From: Dichotomicrobium sp046543175
GTDB lineage: Bacteria > Pseudomonadota > Alphaproteobacteria > Rhizobiales > Rhodomicrobiaceae
DNA: 5,029 bases
Direction: 5' to 3'
NCBI GenBank assembly: GCA_046543175.1
Contig: JBKGZY010000194.1
Location: 1-5,029 of the forward strand
Positions 1 through 4,801 of the stretch are shown piece after piece (the stretch's first letter is position 1; each line of letters begins with the position of its first letter). Both the position numbers and the translations under genes were made by a program. The notes under the pieces are model-generated. The model worked only from the letters and a program-made list of their open reading frames with translations. It did no database searches and was not told the origin of the DNA.

Positions 1-617
1 AACTGGTTGAACGATTCCGTGTAGCGGGATTTCTTCGGTTTGGGCTTGTCCGGCTCCGGACTGCTATCCTGCCCATTTTCTGGCGAAGCATCGGCGCAAA
101 CCTCGTTTGCGCAAAAACGGGGGTCGTTCTGTGGGGGTCGTTCTAGGTTCCCCTTTAGGGGAACCGGGGTGTGATCTCCAGAGGTCACAGCAGGTTGTGA
201 TGTCTGGATCTCACATGACTTCTCGCTCACAGTGACCCGTGCGTCACGTGTGACACCTTCATCACGTGAGCCATGCGTCACAGTGGCCTTGTTTTCAGGT
301 TCCGGTTTCGGCGCATTGCTGGTTGCCTCGTCCGGCTGTGTTCTGTCCATCACCACGAGATAGAACATCTTGCGGTGATCCTTGCCTTTGCCCCGCTCCT
401 TGTAGACCCGCCCCCAGTCGACGAGATCGCGCAGCGCGCGGTTGATGCTTTCCCGCGAGTAGCCGAGTTTCTTGGCAACATGCGTCTGGTTCAGCCAGCA
501 CCAGCCACGCCGATCCGTATGATGGCCAAGCACCAGCAGGACCCGGAGATGAATCTCCGTAAGGCGCTTGTCGTAAACAGCGTCGCCCTGAACCACGGAA
601 TATCTCTGATTCATCAT
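1..617 (-). CDS. Phage replication initiator-like winged-helix protein (3' end cut by window edge)
   Basis: The frame is open from ATG 617 to the left edge, giving 205 residues without a stop. Residues about 18-90 form a winged helix-turn-helix: helix EIHLRVLLVLGHHT, a recognition-helix region around YSRESINRALRDLVDWG (53-69), and a basic beta-wing ending in KMFYLVVMD. This resembles the N-terminal DNA-binding domain of phage initiators such as lambda O. Residues 91-205 are a low-complexity linker rich in Pro, Glu, Asp and Lys, with no recognisable domain. The missing C-terminus may hold a helicase-contact domain. Two ATGs are adjacent, at 617 and 614. The GGAG at 625-622 lies 4 bases from the first and 7 from the second, so 614 may be the real start. 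The ATG at 617 overlaps the dnaB TGA (ATGA), which implies translational coupling. The linker DNA carries the repeat array described separately. The wHTH call is firm; the initiator role is inferred from the dnaB neighbour and the array. Confidence 0.8.
   Translation of the reverse strand, partial: MMNQRYSVVQGDAVYDKRLTEIHLRVLLVLGHHTDRRGWCWLNQTHVAKKLGYSRESINRALRDLVDWGRVYKERGKGKDHRKMFYLVVMDRTQPDEATSNAPKPEPENKATVTHGSRDEGVTRDARVTVSEKSCEIQTSQPAVTSGDHTPVPLKGNLERPPQNDPRFCANEVCADASPENGQDSSPEPDKPKPKKSRYTESFNQ
94..112. repeat. Perfect inverted repeat, 8-bp arms, 3-base loop
   Basis: GCGCAAAC (94-101) and GTTTGCGC (105-112) are exact reverse complements around CTC. A short A run (113-117) follows on the plus strand. 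The element lies in the initiator linker, at the far side of the putative origin from the TCAC array. Confidence 0.75.
119..144. repeat. Tandem direct repeat of a 12-mer
   Basis: GGGGGTCGTTCT occurs at 119-130 and again at 133-144, with a 14-base period. In the minus-strand gene it encodes part of LERPPQNDP. An exact 12-base duplication at this spacing suggests a protein binding site or a recent slippage duplication. Confidence 0.8.
146..165. repeat. Perfect inverted repeat, 8-bp arms, 4-base loop
   Basis: GGTTCCCC (146-153) and GGGGAACC (158-165) are exact reverse complements around TTTA. The hairpin separates the tandem 12-mer from the TCAC/GTGA array. There is no T-run on either side, so it does not look like an intrinsic terminator. 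Confidence 0.75.
171..286. repeat. Iteron-like array of TCAC/GTGA elements
   Basis: On the plus strand TCAC starts at 185, 211, 227, 244, 262 and 278. GTGA starts at 171, 197, 232, 250 and 266. That is 11 occurrences in about 115 bases, where roughly one would be expected by chance. The last four TCAC copies form near-identical cores, TCACAGTG (227), TCACGTG (244), TCACGTG (262) and TCACAGTG (278), at intervals of 17, 18 and 16 bases. Each core is a dyad and could be bound by a winged-helix dimer. The array is inside the coding sequence, in a region encoding a Val/Thr/Asp/Ser-rich linker. Confidence 0.65.
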
Positions 618-2008
618 AGGTCTCCATCGCTGAAGCGCGTGTTCGCGCCGTCGAAGTTCAGTCGCACCACGGCGCACGGGCCGTGCCGGTTCTTCGCGAC
701 AAGCAGGTCCGCCTTGCCCCGCACCTTGGACATCTCGGTCTGCCAGTCGGCATATTCGGAAAGGTTGTCCGGGTCCGGCTCCTTGCGCGCGAGGTAGTAC
801 TCGTCGCGGTGCACGAACCAGACCATGTCGGCGTCCTGCTCCACCGCCCCGGACTCGCGCAGATCGGCAAGCTGGGGCCGCTTGTCATCGCGGCTTTCAT
901 TGGCCCGGTTGAGCTGGGACAGCGCGATCACGGGAACGTCCAGCTCCTTCGCCAGCGTCTTCAGGCCGTTCGAGATGTCGGTGATGCTCTCGTAACGGGA
1001 CCGGGCCGTGCCCCGCATGATCTGCAGGTAATCGACGACCACAAGCCGCACGCCCTTGGTGCGCACCGCGCGCCGGGCGCGCGCGGCAATCTGATCGATG
1101 CTCGCCCCGCCGGTCTCGTCGATATAAAGCGGCTCCTGGCGGATATACTCGGCCGCCGAGGAGAGCTGCGCGAACTGGCCGGCATCGATGGTGCCGCGCC
1201 GGATCGCCGTCACCGGCACGCCGGTTTCCCCGCTGATGATGCGCGTGGTCAGTTCCTCGGCCGACATCTCCAGCGAGAAGAAGGCGACCGGATAGCCGGC
1301 GCGCGCGACGTTCACGGCGATATTCAGCCCGAGCGCGGTCTTGCCCATCGCCGGCCGGCCGGCCAGCACAATCATATTGGCGTTGACGAGCCCGCCGACC
1401 TGGCTGTCGAGCCGCCGGATACCCGTGGGAATACCGGCAATCCCGTCATCACGCTGATAGGCCCGCGAAACCGTCTCCATCGCGCCCGTGAGAGGCTGCG
1501 ACAGGGGCATCAGCCCCCGGCCGCTCCCATGCGCCCCAAGATCGAAAAGCTGGCGCTCGGCACGCTCGACCAGCGCTGTGGCCGCAGCGTCGTGGTCGCG
1601 CAATGCATCATCCCGCATATCCTCGCTGACGGCGAGCAGCGCCCGGCGTATAGACAGATCGCGGATACGCTCGGCATAATCGGCAACGCCGATTGCCGAG
1701 ACGGCGTTGGCAACCAGCCGCCCCAGATATTGCGGAACGCTCAGATGGCCGACCGGATCGCAGCCCTCGAAGCGCGGCTTGAGTGTGATCGGCGTGACCG
1801 CCCGGCCGGCGGCGATATCGGCGGCGATGGCCTCGAAGATCTGCGCGTGCAGAGGGTCGTAGAAATCGGCCGCGCAGATGCGCCCCTCGATCCTGTAATA
1901 TCCACCGTTGTGGACGAGCAGGGCGCCAAGCAGTGCCTGTTCGGCTTCGATGTTGTGAGGCTGGGGAAAATCCCCCTCGGGACTCTGTGAGTCCGCACCG
2001 CTCAGCAT
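614..2008 (-). CDS. dnaB: Replicative DNA helicase, DnaB family
   Basis: This is a 464-residue ATP-dependent 5'-3' hexameric replicative helicase, close to the 471 residues of E. coli DnaB. The N-terminal DnaB domain (about 16-120) begins with PHNIEAEQALLGALL. A linker region follows, then the RecA-like motor (about 185-464). Walker A is GRPAMGKT (217-224), the next motif is FFSLEMS (243-249), Walker B is VVVDYLQ (323-329), then SQLNR (364-368) and DLRESGAVEQDAD (382-394). The arginine finger is in KNRHGP (R441). All key residues are present, so it should be active. The segment 402-437 is longer than in E. coli and of the type seen in alphaproteobacterial DnaB. The start at ATG 2008 is supported by AAGGGA a few bases upstream. 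The following initiator gene overlaps its stop. The location beside an initiator and phage regulators suggests a phage-encoded helicase rather than the host chromosomal copy, which usually sits near ribosomal protein and alanine racemase genes. Confidence 0.95.
   Translation of the reverse strand: MLSGADSQSPEGDFPQPHNIEAEQALLGALLVHNGGYYRIEGRICAADFYDPLHAQIFEAIAADIAAGRAVTPITLKPRFEGCDPVGHLSVPQYLGRLVANAVSAIGVADYAERIRDLSIRRALLAVSEDMRDDALRDHDAAATALVERAERQLFDLGAHGSGRGLMPLSQPLTGAMETVSRAYQRDDGIAGIPTGIRRLDSQVGGLVNANMIVLAGRPAMGKTALGLNIAVNVARAGYPVAFFSLEMSAEELTTRIISGETGVPVTAIRRGTIDAGQFAQLSSAAEYIRQEPLYIDETGGASIDQIAARARRAVRTKGVRLVVVDYLQIMRGTARSRYESITDISNGLKTLAKELDVPVIALSQLNRANESRDDKRPQLADLRESGAVEQDADMVWFVHRDEYYLARKEPDPDNLSEYADWQTEMSKVRGKADLLVAKNRHGPCAVVRLNFDGANTRFSDGDL
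1980..1994. repeat. Palindrome with two GANTC sites at the start of dnaB
   Basis: GGACTC-TGT-GAGTCC is an exact inverted repeat covering dnaB codons near the start (about residues 5-10). Each arm contains a GANTC site (1981-1985 and 1989-1993), the target of the CcrM methylase widespread in alphaproteobacteria. Functional relevance is unproven; GANTC is not enriched across the window. Confidence 0.4.
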
Positions 2009-2013
2009 GACTT

Positions 2014-2036
2014 TTCCCTTGTCTATGCACAGGGAA
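2014..2036 (-). promoter_or_regulatory. Dyad covering the dnaB ribosome binding site
   Basis: TTCCCT (2014-2019) and AGGGAA (2031-2036) are inverted copies 11 bases apart. In the minus-strand transcript the dnaB Shine-Dalgarno (AAGGGA) is the downstream arm and could be paired by the upstream TTCCCT. A further AAGGGAA copy (plus-strand TTCCCTT, 2085-2091) further upstream in the transcript could compete for the same arm. Structure and effect are inference. Confidence 0.4.
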
Positions 2037-2041
2037 TGCGC

Positions 2042-2047
2042 TATATA
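2042..2047 (-). promoter_or_regulatory. Possible -10 element upstream of dnaB
   Basis: TATATA lies 34 bases upstream of the dnaB start in an otherwise GC-rich stretch. No good -35 is seen at 16-18 bases upstream (the sequence there is ACAGCT or similar). If this is a promoter it probably needs an activator, and the dyads at 2050-2107 would overlap its upstream half. Weak evidence. Confidence 0.25.
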
Positions 2048-2049
2048 CG

Positions 2050-2107
2050 GTGCTGAGCAGCGACAGCTGTCTCAGCGTGGCATATTCCCTTGTGCTTCGC
2101 TCAGCAC
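2050..2107. repeat. Overlapping dyads in the dnaB upstream region
   Basis: GTGCTGAG (2050-2057) is the exact reverse complement of CTCAGCAC (2100-2107). GCTGAG (2052-2057) also matches CTCAGC at 2071-2076 in inverted orientation, and GTGCT (2092-2096) matches AGCAC (2103-2107). So one half-site can pair with two partners. This could be a set of operator half-sites or alternative RNA stems. The whole 2009-2297 stretch is untranslated as far as I can tell. Confidence 0.5.
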
Positions 2108-2214
2108 GGTCCAGTGCTTCAAAATTCAAGCGGTCTGCCAACCGCTCATCAGTTTTCGCCATAGAGCCATGCGGATGCTGCGAATTCCCGCTGGCTCCAT
2201 CGGATACGAGATTC

Positions 2215-2245
2215 AACCCCGGCACGCGCCAACGTGACCGGGGTT
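2215..2245. terminator. Strong hairpin between the membrane gene and dnaB, terminator-like without a U tract
   Basis: AACCCCGG-CACG (2215-2226) pairs with CGTG-(A)-CCGGGGTT (2233-2245) around a 6-base loop, giving a 12-bp stem with one bulged base. On the minus strand the stem is followed by GAATCTCG, so there is no U-run and efficient intrinsic termination is doubtful. On the plus strand it is followed by TCTCG after the TT. It may pause or attenuate leftward transcription into dnaB, or protect the 3' end of the upstream message. Confidence 0.4.
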
Positions 2246-2256
2246 TCTCGCATCCA

Positions 2257-2296
2257 CCGCTTAGCCGAGTCCCGCTGACCCCATGACGCTAAGCGG
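2257..2296. repeat. Perfect 9-bp inverted repeat just after the membrane gene stop
   Basis: CCGCTTAGC (2257-2265) and GCTAAGCGG (2288-2296) are exact reverse complements with a 22-base spacer. The right arm ends 2 bases from the stop codon (2298-2300) of the membrane protein gene. No T-run follows on the minus strand. It could be an mRNA 3' stem or a protein binding site. Confidence 0.6.
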
Positions 2297-2297
2297 C

Positions 2298-3515
2298 TCA
2301 GGCCGCGACACGCTGGGCGACCTCGCCGCCCGAGCGCTCGTAGACATAAAAGCGCCGTCCCTGCACGCAGGCGCGCTTGCGGACATAGCCAAGCGCCTGC
2401 ATTGTTCGCCCGATCACGGTATTGACGGCCTGATCGGAACATTCGCCCGCGCGCGCGACGACCGCGGCGCGCAGTTTCCCGGTTCGGATCGTGCGCGGCA
2501 TCGCCCGCTCGCGCAGAATGGTCTGGACGGTATCGGCGATCCGGTCGGGCTGATCAGGCCGGGCCGGGCGCAGCGCCACGACGTTGCCGCTCTCGCCGTC
2601 ACTGTCGGTTCCATGCGTGCTGTAAGCAGCGGTATCAGCGGCCGGGGCCTCTTCGGGCGGCGTTTCCTGCCGGCGCGGGGCATCCATCAGCGCCATCGCG
2701 ATCAGCACGCCGGACAGCGGCTTGCCGAGCTCGAAGGCCAGCACGATCAGAACGATGAAGCTGCGCTGGGCATCGGGAATCGCGGCCCCGGTCAGCCAGG
2801 AAAAGAACGAGGCCTGCGCATCCGACGTCCCGACAGCTTTCAGGGACGCCAGCTCGGCGACATTCTTGTCGATCCGCGCTGTCAGTTCCTCGGCCTCTTC
2901 GGCCAGGGCCTTTTCCGCGCGCAGCGTGTCCACCTGCGGGCAGACCTTGCGGGTTACGGGGCCGTTGGCCGGCGCGCCCGGCGGGCAGCCCTCGGCGCCG
3001 GGATCGCGCAGCAGGGCGTCGATTTCGGCCTGTATCGTTTCCACCGGGCGTAGCGGCTTGATCTCGCCGGCCTGCATGTCCACTGGCATCTGCCGGGCCA
3101 GCCAGCCCTTGCGGTCGCGGTCTTCCGCAATCTCGCGGCGCAACTCCGCGCGCCGCTCGGTGACCTGCTCGCGCCCGGCGACGGTGTCGCCGCGCTGCTG
3201 GGAAAAGAACCCGACCGCCGCCCATGACGAATACCCGAGAAACAGCGTCATCGCGATCAGGGTCACGCAGAGCAGCGCCCCCCGGCGCAGGATTCCGAGA
3301 CCGGGCATCAGGATCAGCCGGTAGAGGATCACCCCGCACAGGATCGACAGCCCGTCGAACGCCACCGATCCGGCGGAGATCAGGGCGGTCAGATCAAGAC
3401 CGATATCGCTTGCGGATAGTTGCTTGTAGGTGCCGGTGTAGTTGATGACCGACGAGACGACCAGCAGCAGGCCGCCGCTGGCGATCCCGATAAGACCGAG
3501 CACGACTTTTGACAT
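2298..3515 (-). CDS. Four-TM membrane protein with extracytoplasmic coiled coil and cytoplasmic winged-helix-like tail
   Basis: I do not recognise a named family. The 405-residue product has hydrophobic segments at about 4-24, 44-69, 77-104 and 252-277. The loop at 68-80 carries arginines (RLILMPGLGILRR), so the N-terminus is probably cytoplasmic and residues 105-250 lie outside. That region is charged and heptad-like (about 112-170 and 194-228), interrupted by a Pro/Gly-rich stretch holding C177 and C192, which could form a disulfide. After TM4 comes an acidic, Pro-rich linker (280-320). A basic domain (323-395) follows, with a helix-helix-helix-hairpin pattern ending GYVRKRACVQGRRFYVYE, like a winged helix. 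Start ATG 3515 is supported by GGAG 7 bases upstream. It sits between the cro-like gene and dnaB on the same strand, so it is likely co-expressed with replication genes. A role in anchoring DNA or replication to the membrane is speculation. Confidence 0.8.
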   Translation of the reverse strand: MSKVVLGLIGIASGGLLLVVSSVINYTGTYKQLSASDIGLDLTALISAGSVAFDGLSILCGVILYRLILMPGLGILRRGALLCVTLIAMTLFLGYSSWAAVGFFSQQRGDTVAGREQVTERRAELRREIAEDRDRKGWLARQMPVDMQAGEIKPLRPVETIQAEIDALLRDPGAEGCPPGAPANGPVTRKVCPQVDTLRAEKALAEEAEELTARIDKNVAELASLKAVGTSDAQASFFSWLTGAAIPDAQRSFIVLIVLAFELGKPLSGVLIAMALMDAPRRQETPPEEAPAADTAAYSTHGTDSDGESGNVVALRPARPDQPDRIADTVQTILRERAMPRTIRTGKLRAAVVARAGECSDQAVNTVIGRTMQALGYVRKRACVQGRRFYVYERSGGEVAQRVAA

Positions 3516-3542
3516 ACCCCCGCTCCCCGACTCCGGTTTCGA

Positions 3543-3573
3543 TCCGGCCGGGCCGGACGGAACGGAGCCGTTC
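3543..3573. repeat. Two adjacent palindromes in the leader of the membrane protein gene
   Basis: TCCGGCC-G-GGCCGGA (3543-3557) and GAACGG-AG-CCGTTC (3560-3573) are both perfect and lie back to back in the 83-base gap between the cro-like stop and the membrane protein start. In minus-strand RNA they form two hairpins about 20 bases upstream of the ribosome binding site. There is no U tract. They could attenuate the transcript or bind a regulator. Confidence 0.5.
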
Positions 3574-3598
3574 TTTCGATTATCACGCAGGCCGCCCC

Positions 3599-3844
3599 TT
3601 ACGCGGCGCGCTCGCCGGACTTGGAACAGGCGGGATACTCATGAGGCGGATACAGGTCGGGACGCTGGATGCTGCGCGGGACGCCGAGGACGTTCTCGAT
3701 CGCCAGCACCCATTTCGCCGGAACGCGTCGCCAGTTGCCTGGAGACTGCTTGCCGATGCGGTAGCCCGCGGCGGCGAGCGCCTTGTAGATACGGTACGGA
3801 TTGCCGGCGACCGCGATCACCGCGCACAAGCCCGCGTCACGCAT
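3599..3844 (-). CDS. Cro/YdaS-like small helix-turn-helix regulator
   Basis: From ATG 3844 the product is 81 residues. The pattern A-V-I-A-V-A-G-N-P-Y-R-I-Y-K-A-L-A followed by NWRRVPAKWVLAIENVLGVPRSIQRPDLYP matches the YdaS/Cro-like family: an N-terminal helix, helix-turn-helix, then a conserved VPA..V..IE segment and a closing RPD.YP. It is divergent from the CI-like repressor, as expected for Cro. It probably competes for the shared operators and opens leftward early transcription. The start is uncertain. The frame stays open to GTG 3958, and ATGs at 3928/3925 would add a 27-28-residue low-complexity extension. Third-position G/C content is visibly lower in the extension, and family length favours 3844, but 3844 has only a weak ribosome site. 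The promoter geometry instead fits a leaderless start at 3928. Function call moderate to high; start low. Confidence 0.75.
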   Translation of the reverse strand: MRDAGLCAVIAVAGNPYRIYKALAAAGYRIGKQSPGNWRRVPAKWVLAIENVLGVPRSIQRPDLYPPHEYPACSKSGERAA

Positions 3845-3935
3845 AACCGATCCGCTGGCGCCGGACTCACCCTCCTGCTTTTGCCCCGGCAGGCCGGGTG
3901 TTGCGCTGTGTTCACTTCGCCGCATCATGACAAAA

Positions 3936-3965
3936 AGGCTACCCGAAATCCGACGCACCAGTCAA
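3936..3965 (-). promoter_or_regulatory. Leftward promoter for the cro-like gene
   Basis: Reading the minus strand, TTGACT (3965-3960) is followed after 18 bases by TAGCCT (3941-3936). Initiation about 7 bases on would fall near 3929, one base before the ATGs at 3928 and 3925. The -35 overlaps the dyad at 3961-3977, so it should be blocked by a bound repressor. Confidence 0.5.
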
Positions 3966-3977
3966 CCGACTCTTGAC
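3961..3977. promoter_or_regulatory. Operator-like dyad between back-to-back -35 boxes
   Basis: GTCAA (3961-3965) and TTGAC (3973-3977) are exact inverted copies 7 bases apart. They coincide with the -35 boxes of the leftward and rightward promoters. The spacer contains GACTC (3968-3972), a GANTC methylation site. A protein bound here would affect both promoters. Confidence 0.5.
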
Positions 3978-4001
3978 CGCGATCCCGCCTTGGTGGTCAA
4001 T
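3973..4001 (+). promoter_or_regulatory. Possible rightward promoter for the repressor gene
   Basis: TTGACC (3973-3978), 17 bases, then GTCAAT (3996-4001), whose last three bases match the -10 consensus. The -35 is good and the -10 is poor, as often seen for a maintenance promoter that needs activation. TTGACC also pairs in inverted orientation with GGTCAA at 3995-4000. Confidence 0.35.
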
Positions 4002-4016
4002 CTGGACGTTATCCAG
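4002..4016. promoter_or_regulatory. Operator-like dyad 1 in the repressor leader
   Basis: CTGGA-CGTTA-TCCAG is a perfect 5-bp-arm dyad. It lies downstream of the putative rightward promoter and upstream of the repressor ribosome site, where binding would repress the repressor's own synthesis. Confidence 0.45.
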
Positions 4017-4020
4017 CGTT

Positions 4021-4040
4021 TCTGGTCAAACCGGATCAGA
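4021..4040. promoter_or_regulatory. Operator-like dyad 2 in the repressor leader
   Basis: TCTGGTC (4021-4027) and GATCAGA (4034-4040) are inverted copies with one mismatch around a 6-base spacer. It shares the TCTGG half-site with the preceding dyad, exactly 20 bases away (4001 and 4021), about two helical turns, so two dimers could bind one DNA face. Confidence 0.4.
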
Positions 4041-4050
4041 TTGGGGAGTG

Positions 4051-4057
4051 AAGGAGG
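4051..4057 (+). promoter_or_regulatory. Ribosome binding site fixing a TTG start for the repressor
   Basis: AAGGAGG is a consensus Shine-Dalgarno, 5 bases before the in-frame TTG at 4063. The frame has no ATG until the HTH domain has passed, so this site decides the start. GTG at 4048 is in frame but has GGGGA only one base upstream. Confidence 0.8.
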
Positions 4058-4062
4058 CTCAA

Positions 4063-4779
4063 TTGACGCTGGATCCTACGGGGCTGCCGCGCCGGCTGCG
4101 GCTTGCGCGCGAATTCGCCGGGCTGAAACAGGATGAACTCGGACGGCGCGTCGGAAAATCGAAGCAGACCGTATCGAAATGGGAGACGCTTGAAGAGGCC
4201 GAGCCGGACATGCACTGGCGTCTTTCGACGCTGCAAAGAATCGCGAGGGTCTGCGGCGTTTCCGATTACTGGCTATTGACAGGCCTCGGAAATATGGCCG
4301 ACGCTTCATCACTGCGGTCAGCGGGGCCAACGAAAACCGTCAAGGTAAAACTCATGTCATTAGAGGATGTGAATAATCCCGAAGGCGTCGTTTCCGAGGA
4401 TTTCATTGTCACTCATGTCGACAGTGATATTGATCTGTCGCCTGAAAACCTGATCGCATTCCGGGTTGGCGATCTGGCGAACGCCCCGGAAATCCCGATA
4501 GGCGAGAAAATACTTATCCATCGGACACTCGCGCCGGAGCCGGGCGATTTCGTTGCCGCGGAAATCGTCAAGACGGGCGAAATGGTATTCCGCCGCATCC
4601 GCTTTCGCGCCGGTGAGAACGGCGAGCCGTTCGTGGAGCTCGAGGCCCTGAACCCGGATTATGCCCCGATCACCGGCATACTCGACCGCGACATCCGCGT
4701 CACCGGCGTTCTGATCCAGCAGATTCGCGACACCCGCGGCTCCAAGCGCATCGCCGTCGCGCGCGCCCGGCTCTCGTGA
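4063..4779 (+). CDS. CI-like phage repressor: XRE helix-turn-helix plus degenerate S24/LexA-type domain
   Basis: From TTG 4063 the product is 238 residues, the size of lambda CI. Residues about 8-75 are an XRE helix-turn-helix: LRLAREFAGLKQDELGRRV, KSKQTVSKWE as turn and recognition helix, then a terminal helix with VSDYWLLTG. Residues about 126-223 align with the C-terminal domain of lambda CI: VGDLANAP faces lambda's GNSMTAP, EPGDFVAAEI faces EPGDFCIARL, MVFRRI faces FTFKKL, and ALNPDYAPI faces PLNPQYPMI. The position of the catalytic Ser is Leu138 and the Lys region is Arg177-Arg178, so self-cleavage is unlikely while dimerisation surfaces may remain. It should keep lysogeny by binding the divergent operators. 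The linker (about 85-125) is less GC-rich than the rest. The role is inferred from architecture and the divergent cro-like gene. Confidence 0.88.
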   Translation: MTLDPTGLPRRLRLAREFAGLKQDELGRRVGKSKQTVSKWETLEEAEPDMHWRLSTLQRIARVCGVSDYWLLTGLGNMADASSLRSAGPTKTVKVKLMSLEDVNNPEGVVSEDFIVTHVDSDIDLSPENLIAFRVGDLANAPEIPIGEKILIHRTLAPEPGDFVAAEIVKTGEMVFRRIRFRAGENGEPFVELEALNPDYAPITGILDRDIRVTGVLIQQIRDTRGSKRIAVARARLS

Positions 4780-4780
4780 C

Positions 4781-4796
4781 AGTGGACAAGTCCACT
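4781..4796. repeat. Perfect palindrome directly after the repressor stop
   Basis: AGTGGAC-AA-GTCCACT begins 2 bases after the TGA and is followed by TTCGCTT. The tight 2-base centre makes a 6-7 bp hairpin with a small loop. A weak T-rich tail suggests possible transcript termination for the repressor gene. It may instead be an operator for the promoter that starts 6 bases further on, which has CACTC/GAGTG in its spacer. Confidence 0.5.
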
Positions 4797-4801
4797 TTCG
4801 C

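Larger units (their letters stand above)
94..286. other. Putative replication origin inside the initiator gene
   Basis: Within 193 bases there are, in order, a perfect 8-bp-arm inverted repeat (94-112), a tandem 12-bp repeat (119-144), a second perfect 8-bp-arm inverted repeat (146-165) and a cluster of TCAC/GTGA elements (171-286). All lie in the linker-coding part of the initiator gene, where protein sequence constraint is weak. Lambdoid phages place their origin iterons in the middle of the O gene in the same way. That this is the origin is inference. No classical long AT-rich unwinding element is visible; only short A/T runs occur around 98-117. Confidence 0.5.

Noticed and set aside
119..165. 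Possible LexA/SOS box built from GTTC repeats
   Set aside because: The GTTC copies are spaced 10 and 3 bases apart, not the 7 expected for the alphaproteobacterial GTTC-N7-GTTC box.
94..286. CRISPR array
   Set aside because: The repeats are 4-8 bases at 16-18-base periods and lie within a coding frame. There are no 25-40-base repeats with unique spacers.
273..797. Plus-strand open frame spanning the initiator/dnaB junction
   Set aside because: It runs antisense across two genes whose minus-strand frames are clear, and shows no protein motif.
683..1990. Long plus-strand open frame of 435 codons opposite dnaB
   Set aside because: It is the antisense shadow of a DnaB with every motif intact. 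Its product has no recognisable domain and is rich in Arg, Gly, Asp and His, as expected for antisense of GC-rich coding DNA.
2283..3053. Plus-strand open frame of 256 codons opposite the membrane protein gene
   Set aside because: The minus-strand protein has coherent TM segments, a coiled coil and a good ribosome site. The plus frame shows only low-complexity Arg/Gly-rich sequence.
3973..4062. Upstream extension of the repressor frame to TTG 3973
   Set aside because: This segment is the operator and promoter region. The consensus AAGGAGG at 4051-4057 points to TTG 4063, and the extension encodes a Trp-rich peptide that does not fit the XRE family.
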